A DNA stretch of 64,000 bases, from assembly GCA_016125165.1 (NCBI GenBank), contig WGMH01000001.1, forward strand, positions 496,001 to 560,000, written 5' to 3'. Position numbers and translations under genes: made by a program. A model generated the notes under the pieces. It saw only the letters and a list, made by a program, of their open reading frames with translations. It was not told where the DNA came from and did not search any database. Source of the stretch: Alphaproteobacteria bacterium. Its GTDB lineage: Bacteria > Pseudomonadota > Alphaproteobacteria > Micropepsales > Micropepsaceae. Numbering within the stretch: position 1 is the stretch's first letter; every line of letters starts with the position of its first letter. Shown in pieces: positions 1-7,699 of this stretch.

Positions 1-1
1 C

Positions 2-391
2 AGCCCGGTCAAGATCATCGATCTGGCGCGCCGCCTGATCGCACTGCATGGCCTGCGCGAAAAGCTGCCCGGCGCGGACGGCGACATCGAAATCGCCATT
101 GTGGGCATGCGCCCCGGCGAAAAGCTCTACGAAGAACTTCTTATCGGCAACAACGTGCATCCCACGCTGCATCCACGCATCTTCCGTGCCGATGAGCGCT
201 CGCTTGCCGCCTCAGAGCTTCGCGCGCTGACGGCTGCGTTGATGGATGCCTGCGAACGGCGCGACGAAATGGCCGTGCGCGAAGTGCTGCACGAAGGCGT
301 GGAGAACGCGCCCGCGATCGCTATCTCGCTGGCGCGCGCGCCGAAGACCACCATTCCCGACAGCTTCGTTCCGACGGCGGCAAACGGCTGA
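2..391 (+). CDS. Polysaccharide biosynthesis protein, CapD/WbpM-like NDP-sugar epimerase/dehydratase (C-terminal end)
   Basis: Only the last 129 codons are in the window; the gene enters from the left with no start visible. The readable frame has SPVKIIDLARRLI followed by GMRPGEKLYEELL, the C-terminal signature of membrane-bound nucleotide-sugar dehydratases/epimerases of the CapD, WbpM and PglF group. These act at the inner membrane in making modified sugars for O-antigen, capsule or glycoprotein glycans. The catalytic YxxxK and nucleotide-binding regions lie outside the window, so the exact reaction cannot be read. The neighbouring gene is convergent on the minus strand. Family assignment is firm, the specific substrate unknown. 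Confidence 0.85.
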   Translation, partial: SPVKIIDLARRLIALHGLREKLPGADGDIEIAIVGMRPGEKLYEELLIGNNVHPTLHPRIFRADERSLAASELRALTAALMDACERRDEMAVREVLHEGVENAPAIAISLARAPKTTIPDSFVPTAANG

Positions 392-418
392 CGCCTGTGC
401 GGGCTTCTGCGCGCCGCC

Positions 419-850
419 CTAACGCGCGCGCTTGGCGCGAAGGGCTTTCCTGGCGCGAACCTGCCGCGGCGCGACATGCAGCAGCCGCCGGAAGGTTGGG
501 CATTCCAGATGTGAAGGCGCACGGCATTCCGCGACATGGCGCAGGGTGTTGCTGAGCGTCGTCAGTTCGCGGATCTGCCGGTCGAGTTCATCCGCTTTCT
601 GGTGGAGCGCGGCGCGCGACAGACGGGGCTTGCCGTCCTTTCCGAACATTCCCGAAATCTCGGCCAGCGAGAAACCGGCCAGCCGCCCCAGCGCGATCAG
701 CCGCAGATTGAGCAGCACGTCCGGCGCATATTGCCGGCGCAATCCGCGCCGCGAAATCGGGGAAATCAGCCCGATATCCTCATAGTACCGCAGCGCCGAG
801 GGGCGCGAGCCTGTCTTCGCCGCAACCTCGCCAATGTCCAGAAATTTCAC
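419..850 (-). CDS. MerR-family transcriptional regulator
   Basis: 143-residue one-component regulator starting at GTG 850. The N-terminal winged helix-turn-helix (about 3-70) contains FLDIGEVAAKTG and ALRYYEDIGLI, typical of MerR proteins, followed by a long dimerisation helix (about 78-105). The C-terminal loop holds C109 and C117 (CX7C followed by P), the spacing of the CueR/ZntR metal loop. It lacks the CxxCxC cluster of SoxR. The start is chosen because TGAGG lies 7-8 bases upstream (858-862) and the family homology begins there; the frame stays open further upstream, through the operator. It is divergent from the MFS gene at 919 and probably controls it. The inducer is unknown; metal or thiol sensing is inference. 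Confidence 0.88.
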   Translation of the reverse strand: MKFLDIGEVAAKTGSRPSALRYYEDIGLISPISRRGLRRQYAPDVLLNLRLIALGRLAGFSLAEISGMFGKDGKPRLSRAALHQKADELDRQIRELTTLSNTLRHVAECRAPSHLECPTFRRLLHVAPRQVRARKALRAKRAR

Positions 851-852
851 GC

Positions 853-883
853 TTGACCTCAAGTTGACTTGAAGTCGTAGCTT
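853..883 (+). promoter_or_regulatory. MerR/SoxR-type promoter-operator for the MFS gene
   Basis: A -35 TTGACC (853-858) and a -10-like TAGCTT (878-883) are separated by 19 bp, the overlong spacer characteristic of MerR-activated promoters. Within it lies the inverted repeat ACCTCAAGT-TG-ACTTGAAGT (856-875), very close to SoxR/MerR operators. It faces the MFS gene and also covers the leader of the divergent merR gene, so autoregulation is likely. Confidence 0.75.
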
Positions 884-918
884 AAATTCCTGAAGCCCTT
901 CGGGCAAGGAAAAGGATC

Positions 919-2190
919 ATGCAGACCACCACGAAACGCCGAGACGCACAGCCGGTCCTGATGACGATGCTGGCGCTTTCGATGCTGCTGGCTTCGCTCG
1001 GCACCAGCATCGCCAACATCGCACTCCCCAACATGGCAAGCGCCTTTTCCGCGCCGTTCCACGAGGTTCAGGCCGTTGTCATTGCCTATCTCGCGGCGAT
1101 GACCATATCGACGGTGTTTGCCGGAAGGCTGGGCGACCGGTTTGGACTAAGGCGCATGCATCTTTTCGGCCTCGCCCTGTTTGCGGCCGCGTCGCTGTTG
1201 TGCGCGGTTGCCCCCGATCTTTGGTGTCTTGTCGGCGCGCGGCTGTTGCAGGGCGCAGGCGCCGCCTTCCTCATGACCCTGTCGATGGCGCTGGTGCGCG
1301 AGACCACAAGCGATCAGCGGATAGGCCGGGCCATGGGACTTCTTGGCACGATGTCGGCGCTTGGCACCGCGCTGGGGCCGACATTGGGCGGCGTGATCCT
1401 CCCGACGATGGGCTGGCAGGGCATTTTTCTGGCGCAGTTTCCGCCGGCGCTCGCGGCCCTGCTCCTGGCGTTCGTTTCGCTGCCGAGGGATGACGCGAAG
1501 GCGCATGGTGCCGCGCAAAAACTGCGCGCGGCATTTCAATGGAGCCTTGCGCCAAATCTCATCGTCAATCTGCTTGTCGCCGCCGTGATGATGACCACGC
1601 TTGTCGTCGGACCGTTCTATCTCGGAACGGGACTTGGCCTTAGCGAGATGATGGTCGGACTTGTCATGGCGGTCGGGCCCATCATCTCCATCTTCGGTGG
1701 CGTGCCTGCCGGACGCGCGGTCGATTCCTGGAGTGCGCGAAGGGTGCTAGCAGCAGGGCTCATTCTGCTCGCGCTTGGCGCACTGCTGCTCGCGATTCTT
1801 CCTGTCTTGACGGGCGTGGCGGGCTACGCGGTTGCAATCATGATCCTGACGCCGGGCTATCAGCTCTTTCAGGCAGCCAACAACACCATCACCCTCGCCG
1901 ATGTTCCGAAGGAACAGCGCGGGACGACATCGGGTCTGCTCGCGCTGTCGCGCAACCTCGGCCTGATCGGCGGCGCATCGGTCATGGGCGCGATTTTCAT
2001 GATGGGCACAGGCACTGGCGACCTGACCCATGCGAGCGCGAATGCAGTGACCGATGGCATGCGGCTTACATTTCTTCTGGCCGGAGCCTTGATGGCACTT
2101 GCAATCATCATGACCTTTCGGACGCGGATTGCAGATGCCATCGCGAACAGGACGCCTGCGATCGGCGCGCGCCCATCAGGTCTGCGATAG
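919..2190 (+). CDS. MFS drug/multidrug exporter
   Basis: 423-residue inner-membrane major facilitator protein with about 12 hydrophobic segments. The loop after helix 2 carries GRLGDRFGLRRM, matching the MFS motif A, and helix 4 has ARLLQGAGAA; helix 5 has the G-rich LGPTLGG motif C typical of antiporter-type drug exporters (DHA family). The start ATG 919 has AAGGAAAAGG a few bases upstream. It is divergent from the MerR gene and preceded by a MerR-type operator, which implies inducible efflux. Its 3' end overlaps the convergent sulfotransferase by 15 bp. The substrate cannot be read from the sequence. Confidence 0.9.
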   Translation: MQTTTKRRDAQPVLMTMLALSMLLASLGTSIANIALPNMASAFSAPFHEVQAVVIAYLAAMTISTVFAGRLGDRFGLRRMHLFGLALFAAASLLCAVAPDLWCLVGARLLQGAGAAFLMTLSMALVRETTSDQRIGRAMGLLGTMSALGTALGPTLGGVILPTMGWQGIFLAQFPPALAALLLAFVSLPRDDAKAHGAAQKLRAAFQWSLAPNLIVNLLVAAVMMTTLVVGPFYLGTGLGLSEMMVGLVMAVGPIISIFGGVPAGRAVDSWSARRVLAAGLILLALGALLLAILPVLTGVAGYAVAIMILTPGYQLFQAANNTITLADVPKEQRGTTSGLLALSRNLGLIGGASVMGAIFMMGTGTGDLTHASANAVTDGMRLTFLLAGALMALAIIMTFRTRIADAIANRTPAIGARPSGLR

Positions 2191-3048
2191 ACCATAGCCC
2201 AGCTTATGCATTGTGGCGGCATGCGCCCGTTCGAGGCGCGCCACCTGTCCCGGCGACAGATGGCGCCGCCAGCCGCCCGCTTCGCCACGATGGAAAAAGC
2301 CGCCATGCGCCGTCAGATGGCCGGGGCTTTCGGCGAAACCTGTGGCGGCCTCCTGTGCCTTCACGCGATCAAATGCCGAGAGCGAAACGGCCCGCGCCAA
2401 GCCTGCTTCGGATGGCGTCATGCCACAAAAAGCGAGCGCGGACCGAAATGTGGCGGCGGTATCGCGATGCAAATCCTCATAGCGAAGAACATGGACAGCA
2501 ATATCGCGCTGACCGAGCCAGCTTTCGACATGACTGCTCCAGCTATGGAATTTTTGGCGAAGCTGCGGCGGCTGGCGATCCGTTTTGGCCGCCAGCGCCA
2601 TGTCGTCATCATTCATGAGCGTAACGGCTTCATCGACGGTGATATCCAAATGGCGCGCCAGCGATATGACAACGTCACGCGGATCACGAACGATCACAAC
2701 GGCGCCATCCGCGCCGCGTGCGCCCGCCAGCAGGGGTTCGCCGCCCGGCAACCGATCATATGCGTCATGCACTTTGGCAAAGGTTGGCACCGTGTCATCG
2801 CGCGGCGGCGTACGCGCCAACGCTTCGTAAACAAGCGGGCGCAAACGATCCACTTCGTCGTGCGTCAAGAGGCCGGAATCAATCAATGTCTCGCGGCTGA
2901 AATCCGCTCGCGAACTGGCAATGTGACCGGCGGGCAATTGATTGATATTCACGGGAACATTTTTCCCGCTCAAAAGATTCGCAAGCAAGATCCGGAACCA
3001 CGTGCTGCCGGATTTCATGTAGGACGCAATCCAGATGCGCCGCATCAT
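2176..3048 (-). CDS. Sulfotransferase family protein
   Basis: 290 residues. The N-terminus has KSGSTWFR (12-19), the 5'-phosphosulfate-binding loop of PAPS-dependent sulfotransferases, and VVIVRDPRDVVISLARHL in the middle, the 3'-phosphate-binding region with the conserved Arg and Ser. The C-terminus has a KxxEx..GF..HF-like stretch ending in FFHRGEAGGWRRHL, which resembles the GxxGDWK motif region. It should transfer a sulfuryl group from PAPS to an unknown acceptor. Its ATG overlaps the stop of the upstream HPr-kinase-like gene (ATGA, 3045-3048), so the two are translationally coupled. No signal peptide is seen; it is probably cytosolic. Confidence 0.88.
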   Translation of the reverse strand: MMRRIWIASYMKSGSTWFRILLANLLSGKNVPVNINQLPAGHIASSRADFSRETLIDSGLLTHDEVDRLRPLVYEALARTPPRDDTVPTFAKVHDAYDRLPGGEPLLAGARGADGAVVIVRDPRDVVISLARHLDITVDEAVTLMNDDDMALAAKTDRQPPQLRQKFHSWSSHVESWLGQRDIAVHVLRYEDLHRDTAATFRSALAFCGMTPSEAGLARAVSLSAFDRVKAQEAATGFAESPGHLTAHGGFFHRGEAGGWRRHLSPGQVARLERAHAATMHKLGYGLSQT

Positions 3049-3959
3049 GATGCAACGCTCACATGCTCGCGCGCGTGCGCCACAAGTGTCGCGATTGCTC
3101 CGGCCAGATGGTCAAATGAGTCCGGCCATGAAAGTTGGAAGACGAGGCCTTTTCGGGCAATCGCGGTCAGGACCTGAAAATCGCGCGCTTCATCGGAGGA
3201 ATCGGCGTCTGCAAACCAGGAGCTGGCCCAAAGCAGGCGCATGGCATCGATGGACGATGCGCTGACGATCACTTCCGTTTGCCCTGCAAGCGGCTTCCGC
3301 AACACATAGACGGCCCCCAGCGGCCAGGGCGTATCGCGCGGCGCTGCGGCGAAATCCATGTGGAACTTCTCCAGACACGGCCGCACCGGCATTGCCTGCA
3401 TCGCTTGCAGATCCAAAGCCGTGACGGCCTGCTGCCACAATTGCACGCGGCCATTGTCTGGATGGATCACAGGGTTGCCCGCGCGCGCTTCGACCGCGCA
3501 AAGGTCATCGGCGATCACGTGCATGCCTCGCTGCGCCAGCACCGCCGCCAACGTGGATTTGCCCGTGCCCGAGGCCCCGCAGAACAGGATCGCCTTTCCG
3601 TCCAGTTCGACAGCGCTTGCGCGCAGCACGGCGCTCTTTCTTTGACGCAAAAGTATGCCCAGCCCCGAGCTGCGCAGGAACACCGGAAGATGCAAAAGAG
3701 CGTCAGGATGCTGCAGATCGCAGGTTACGTTCTGCCCGCCCGCGATCAGTATGCGCGCGATGGCTGGAATTGACAGGAGCATGCGCCCGGGTGCGGATTG
3801 CCATGTGGGGCCTTGCGCCTGCGCATCCGGCAGTTGCGCATCGACGTGTCCCAGCGCGATGCGCACATCCGGCACGGCGGAGGCATTTTCGCACGCAACA
3901 AGACCCGGCAGCGCGAATGCGCTGGCAATCGCGAGCCCGCAGCTATTGTAGGTGTACAC
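3045..3959 (-). CDS. HPr kinase/phosphorylase-like (HprK-related) protein
   Basis: 304 residues. A Walker A loop GASGTGKST (128-136) followed by ADD (150-152) is the HPr-kinase/phosphorylase (P-loop serine kinase) signature. It lacks the N-terminal regulatory domain of true HprK; its first 110 residues are a different domain. Such HprK-like proteins occur in exopolysaccharide and peptide-modification clusters (for example lasso-peptide kinases), often with sulfotransferases, PqqD-like proteins or nucleotidyltransferases. Here only the sulfotransferase is adjacent, overlapping by 4 bases. No HPr or PTS gene is nearby, so a catabolite-repression role is unlikely. The substrate is unknown. Confidence 0.82.
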   Translation of the reverse strand: MYTYNSCGLAIASAFALPGLVACENASAVPDVRIALGHVDAQLPDAQAQGPTWQSAPGRMLLSIPAIARILIAGGQNVTCDLQHPDALLHLPVFLRSSGLGILLRQRKSAVLRASAVELDGKAILFCGASGTGKSTLAAVLAQRGMHVIADDLCAVEARAGNPVIHPDNGRVQLWQQAVTALDLQAMQAMPVRPCLEKFHMDFAAAPRDTPWPLGAVYVLRKPLAGQTEVIVSASSIDAMRLLWASSWFADADSSDEARDFQVLTAIARKGLVFQLSWPDSFDHLAGAIATLVAHAREHVSVAS

Positions 3960-4492
3960 CGGTCCACCCCATCCAAGGCACGGACATCATTTTGCGATGC
4001 TGCCGGACGAGTCAAATGTCCGAGATGGGACGGCAATGGCGCGGTTCTCAAGTTCATGCGCAAGAGCGTCTCTGCGCATCAGAACAATTCACTGCTTCGT
4101 CTTTGTTCGATGCATTGCGTGCAATTGGTCTGGAATCTGCTCTATGCGCAGATCACAATTGACCGCCCAAACCCGTATTTCGATGATCACGAACGGCTTG
4201 GCATCCGCTCTATCGCGCCCCGTGAAGTGTATCTCGGCCTGTTTCCGCCGGACGCAACGCTGACATCGCCTGCCATTTCAGGGGCTCATGCACTGCCGAA
4301 TTGCTAGACGATCCTGCCCTGCTGGCCGAACTTTCGCCCGCCGCCGTGAACGCCACTTGGTTTTTGGCTATCCGCCTTGCGCCGATCGATCCGACGCGGA
4401 CTGAGCGGCGCGCCCGGATGGAGATAGTTCGAACAAACGGCCGAGCGCAGCGGGTTGGTGGGCGGCGCGGAGCGAGGCCGACAATCAAAGAA
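3960..4492. other. 533-bp region without a confident gene; possible gene remnant
   Basis: No full gene is supported. On the plus strand, about 4130-4306 reads as protein-like sequence (for example NPYFDDHERLGI and APREVYLGLFPP) ending at TAG 4305-4307. A different frame at 4301-4400 reads LLDDPALLAELSPAAVNATW, also protein-like. Two adjacent coding-looking pieces in different frames with no good start suggest a frameshifted or truncated remnant, but third-position GC is only about 50%, unlike the neighbours. The region also holds the promoter side of the HprK-like operon. I do not recognise the family. Confidence 0.3.
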
Positions 4493-4569
4493 TGGCGCAC
4501 CCGAAAGGATTCGAACCTCTGACCCCCAGATTCGTAGTCTGGTGCTCTATCCAGCTGAGCTACGGGTGC
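4493..4569 (-). tRNA. tRNA-Arg (anticodon ACG)
   Basis: A 77-nt cloverleaf read on the minus strand: acceptor GCACCCG pairs with CGGGTGC, followed by discriminator G and an encoded CCA (4493-4495). The D arm has GTAGCTCAGCTGGATAGAGC, the anticodon stem CCAGA/TCTGG encloses CTACGAA giving anticodon ACG, and the T loop is GGTTCGAATCC. ACG tRNA-Arg reads CGN codons after A34 is deaminated to inosine by TadA. Confidence 0.97.
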
Positions 4570-4589
4570 AAGCCTTCAGAAGGGCCGGG

Positions 4590-4618
4590 AAACTAGGGGC
4601 ACGAGGGCAGACTTGCAA
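4590..4618 (-). promoter_or_regulatory. Promoter of tRNA-Arg(ACG)
   Basis: On the minus strand TTGCAA (4613-4618) and TAGTTT (4590-4595) are separated by exactly 17 bp and sit about 20 bases upstream of the mature tRNA 5' end at 4569. The rest of the 4570-4891 gap contains no gene that I can support; it is the leader region of the lipoprotein gene. Confidence 0.6.
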
Positions 4619-4891
4619 GCGTCTGTTTGCGGGATTGCCGCCCAATCGCCGTGCAAAGGCACAAGCCCCCGGAACATGGACGAAATTTCCTCTGCGATAC
4701 CCCCAATTTGCGCGGTTTCGCACCCTTGTCGGAGCCGATACGCACCGTTAAGACTGCAAACGTGCGCCCTTCCCGTTCGTGCGGCGGAAAATGCCGTTCT
4801 TGCGGGAATTTGGACGCCGGGGCACCGGCCCAGGGCCGGCATGAATCACGCGGATGGCGAGCTTGTCTCGCCGTTGATCGGAGAGCGGCAG

Positions 4892-6130
4892 ATGAGGGGA
4901 ATTTCGGCGGCGATGCGGGACACCGGCCGGCGGACGGCGCGCACGATCCGCGCGCATCTGATGGGCGCGGTGCTGGGCCTTGCGGTGCTGCCGCTGGTGG
5001 CGGGCTGCGCGGACATGGACTCGGCTCTGTTCGGACCCGATGGCAGCGACGTTTCGACGGCTTCGACCTCGGCGCCGGGCACCCTTCCGGGCAGCGATAT
5101 GCCGGCGGCCAGCAGCAGCTACACGTCTTCGGACTCGATGGCCGGCACACTGCCGATGACCACATCGTCGTCCTTCTCGGTTGGCACGGGCGTGACGGTA
5201 TCGCCGGTCGCCATCGAATCGGGCTCCGACACCGGCACCGCCGTGAACCGGAAAATCCAGCAGGTGCGCGGTGACGTGGCGACCCTGCAGAACGACATGA
5301 TGGCCAGCGCACAGCAGCTTCAGAACCTGAAGGCGGCGGCGGCGTCCTCGGCCTCCAGCTATCATGAAGCCAAGGCGCAAATCACCACGCGCCTGCAGGT
5401 GGGCACCACGCGCGGCAACCCTGAACTTGTCGCCCAATGGAACACCGCGCAGGCTGCGCTCGATCAGGTCTCGGGCAGCATCAACGGCCTGAATGCCGTG
5501 GGCCGTGACATCGCCAATGAATCCTCGCGCGCGCATTTCGCGCTCGACACCATCCAGGCGACCTACAATGTCTCCGGCGCGGTGGACGAAGATCACCGCC
5601 AGCTTTCGGTTCTGGAAGACGAGACGAACCAGACCGTCGTCATCATCGACAAGCTCCTGACGGAGGTTTCCGGCGACATCCAGCGCCAGACCGCCTATGT
5701 CGCCAATGAGCGCGCCAACCTGACGACGCTGGCGGGCGCCATCAAGAATGGCGAACTCTATGGCGGGCTGATCGGCGGCACGGTTCTGGCCTCCAACGCG
5801 CCGGCCAACAGCTATGCGATGACCGGCGCAGGCACGCCGCTGGTAACGATCAAGTTCGATCGCAATGGCGTGCAGTATCAGCAGATCCTGTACACGGCGC
5901 TGTCACAGGCGCTGCAGAGCCGCCCGGCGGCGAGCTTCGATGTGGTCGCGGTATCGCCCACGCGCGGCACGGCAGCGACCGTTCAGCTGGCGCAGACATC
6001 GGCCCGCAAGCATGCGCAGGATGTGTTCCGCTCCATGACCGATATGGGCGTGCCCGCGACGCGGATGGCACTGTCATCCTCCACCGATCCGGGAATTGCG
6101 GCCAGCGAAGTGCGCGTGTTCGTGCGCTGA
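4892..6130 (+). CDS. Putative lipoprotein with coiled-coil centre and OmpA-like C-terminus
   Basis: 412 residues from ATG 4892, chosen because GGAG lies 8 bases upstream and a lipoprotein signal peptide begins just after (hydrophobic AVLGLAVLPLVAGC, Cys lipobox). The frame is open upstream but without signal-like sequence. After a Ser/Thr-rich linker, residues about 110-290 are helical and heptad-like (AQQLQNLKAAAASSASSYHE). The last 100 residues (IKFDRNGVQYQQILYTALSQAL, then FDVVAVSP and AASEVRVFVR) resemble an OmpA-family peptidoglycan-associated fold, by pattern only. It is probably an outer-membrane-anchored periplasmic protein of unknown function, transcribed alone with a terminator downstream. 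Confidence 0.75.
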   Translation: MRGISAAMRDTGRRTARTIRAHLMGAVLGLAVLPLVAGCADMDSALFGPDGSDVSTASTSAPGTLPGSDMPAASSSYTSSDSMAGTLPMTTSSSFSVGTGVTVSPVAIESGSDTGTAVNRKIQQVRGDVATLQNDMMASAQQLQNLKAAAASSASSYHEAKAQITTRLQVGTTRGNPELVAQWNTAQAALDQVSGSINGLNAVGRDIANESSRAHFALDTIQATYNVSGAVDEDHRQLSVLEDETNQTVVIIDKLLTEVSGDIQRQTAYVANERANLTTLAGAIKNGELYGGLIGGTVLASNAPANSYAMTGAGTPLVTIKFDRNGVQYQQILYTALSQALQSRPAASFDVVAVSPTRGTAATVQLAQTSARKHAQDVFRSMTDMGVPATRMALSSSTDPGIAASEVRVFVR

Positions 6131-6150
6131 TCCGCTATTCATTGTTTCGG

Positions 6151-6183
6151 AAAAGGCGCCGGCGGCCCCGGCGCCTTTTTCTT
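6151..6183 (+). terminator. Rho-independent terminator after the lipoprotein gene
   Basis: A 12-bp perfect stem AAAAGGCGCCGG (6151-6162) / CCGGCGCCTTTT (6168-6179) with a 5-nt loop, followed by T-rich sequence, 20 bases after the lipoprotein stop. Confidence 0.9.
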
Positions 6184-6228
6184 TGCGCAATCGTGGCTCG
6201 TGCGCCTTCCGGCCAGACAAGAACGGGC

Positions 6229-6837
6229 TCAGGCGGACGCAATGCGCCGGAACACCACCGTCAGATTGTTGGCCGGCATCGGGACGATCTCCTCGCGCTG
6301 AAAGCCGTTGCGCGCCGCAAGCGCCGGGACTTCGCCATCCAGATCGCGCACGCCAAAGCGCGCATCCTTCGCCTTCAGCCATTCCTCGAACTGCACATTG
6401 GAGGGCGCGGTGTGTTCGCCATGGCGGCGGAATGGACCATAAAGAATGAGCGGCGCGCCTTCGGGCAGAATTGCCGCCGCGCCCGCGAACAAGCCTTCGG
6501 CAGCTTCCCATGGCGCGATGTGGATCATATTGCAGCAGAAGAGCGCATCGGCGTGCGCCACTGGCCACGGGAAGTTCACGACGTCGAGATGCAGTGCGGT
6601 GCGGATGTTATTCGCGCCATTCGCTTTGGCATGCGCATCGATATCGGAGAGAGCGGCCGGATCGCCATCCGTCGGCTGCCATGTGATCGCGAGTTGCGGC
6701 GCCATGAAGGCGGCGTGTTCGCCGGTTCCGCTGGCAATTTCGAGCAACAGACCATTGGAGGGCAACACGCGTTGCAGCACCGCAAAGATCGCTTCACGGT
6801 TGCGTGCGGTGGCGGGTGCATGACGCGGTTCGCTCAC
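6229..6837 (-). CDS. DUF938 family SAM-dependent methyltransferase-like protein
   Basis: 202 residues with a Rossmann methyltransferase core: VLEIASGTGEH-like motif I (LLLEIASGTGEHAAF, about 30-44), DGDP motif II, and CCNMIHIAPWEA after strand 4, all typical of DUF938. The family is widespread in proteobacteria; the methyl acceptor is unknown. The start ATG 6837 overlaps the stop of the upstream dienelactone hydrolase (ATGA, 6834-6837), so it is the last gene of a three-gene minus-strand operon. Confidence 0.88.
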   Translation of the reverse strand: MSEPRHAPATARNREAIFAVLQRVLPSNGLLLEIASGTGEHAAFMAPQLAITWQPTDGDPAALSDIDAHAKANGANNIRTALHLDVVNFPWPVAHADALFCCNMIHIAPWEAAEGLFAGAAAILPEGAPLILYGPFRRHGEHTAPSNVQFEEWLKAKDARFGVRDLDGEVPALAARNGFQREEIVPMPANNLTVVFRRIASA

Positions 6838-7685
6838 CCCACACCATGCGCCTTGAAGAAAGCCAGCATTTCACCCCAGGCTTTCTTCGCATCCGTTTCA
6901 TTGTAGGTGGGACGGTAATCGGCGTTGAAGCCGTGCTGTGCGTCGGGGAAGAGTTCGAGGTGGCTGTCTTTCTTTCCGGCGGCGGCAAGCGCGGCGTTCA
7001 TCGCATCGACATCATCTTTCGTGATGCCACGATCGAGCCCGCCATAGAAGCCGATCACAGGTGCCTTCAGTTCCTCCACCAGATCGAGCGGGAATTTCGG
7101 ACGAAGCGGATTGGCGGGTGTGGGACCTTTGAGCTGCCCATACCAGGCCGCACCCGCATCCAGTTTCCTGTTGTGCGCGGCATAAAGCCAGACCACGCGC
7201 CCGCCCCAGCAGAAACCCGTAACGGCAAGCCTGCCGGTATCGGCGCTTTCGCCCTTCGCGAATTCCACCGTCGCATCCAGATCGCTCATCACTTCGGCAT
7301 CGGGCACCTTGGAGACAATGTCGGCATACATCTCCTTGACGTGATCCATGTCGTAATTGCCCGGATCGCCGTAGCGCGCATAAAGCGATGGGGCGATGGC
7401 GTAATAGCCATCCTTGGCAAGGCGGCGGCACAGATCGCGGATATGTTCGTGAACGCCAAAGATTTCCTGCACCACCAGGACAACAGGATATCTTCCGCTC
7501 GCCTTCGGCCGCGCGCGATAGCCGGGAATCTTGCCGTCTGAAACCGAAATGCTCACTTCTTCCGCATCGAGGCCGTCGCTATCGGTGATGATGGCGGCGG
7601 CGTTGAGCGGCCCGGTTGCCAGCGTGAAACCCGCGACAAGCGATGTGGCTGCAAAGGTGCGGCGCGTGAGAACGATCTCATTCAT
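6834..7685 (-). CDS. Dienelactone hydrolase family protein with Tat-like signal
   Basis: 283 residues. The N-terminus LTRRTFAATSLVAGF (6-20) looks like a twin-arginine signal followed by an Ala-rich cleavage region, so export to the periplasm is likely. The alpha/beta-hydrolase core carries the Cys nucleophile in GFCWGG (C159), an Asp in GGLDRGI and a His in AQHGFNADYRP, the Cys-Asp-His triad of carboxymethylenebutenolidases. The substrate may be a lactone or ester; no aromatic-degradation genes are near, so the classical pathway role is not supported. It sits 14 bases downstream of the NylC-like gene and overlaps the DUF938 gene. Confidence 0.9.
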   Translation of the reverse strand: MNEIVLTRRTFAATSLVAGFTLATGPLNAAAIITDSDGLDAEEVSISVSDGKIPGYRARPKASGRYPVVLVVQEIFGVHEHIRDLCRRLAKDGYYAIAPSLYARYGDPGNYDMDHVKEMYADIVSKVPDAEVMSDLDATVEFAKGESADTGRLAVTGFCWGGRVVWLYAAHNRKLDAGAAWYGQLKGPTPANPLRPKFPLDLVEELKAPVIGFYGGLDRGITKDDVDAMNAALAAAGKKDSHLELFPDAQHGFNADYRPTYNETDAKKAWGEMLAFFKAHGVG

Positions 7686-7699
7686 GCGAACCTCCCTGT

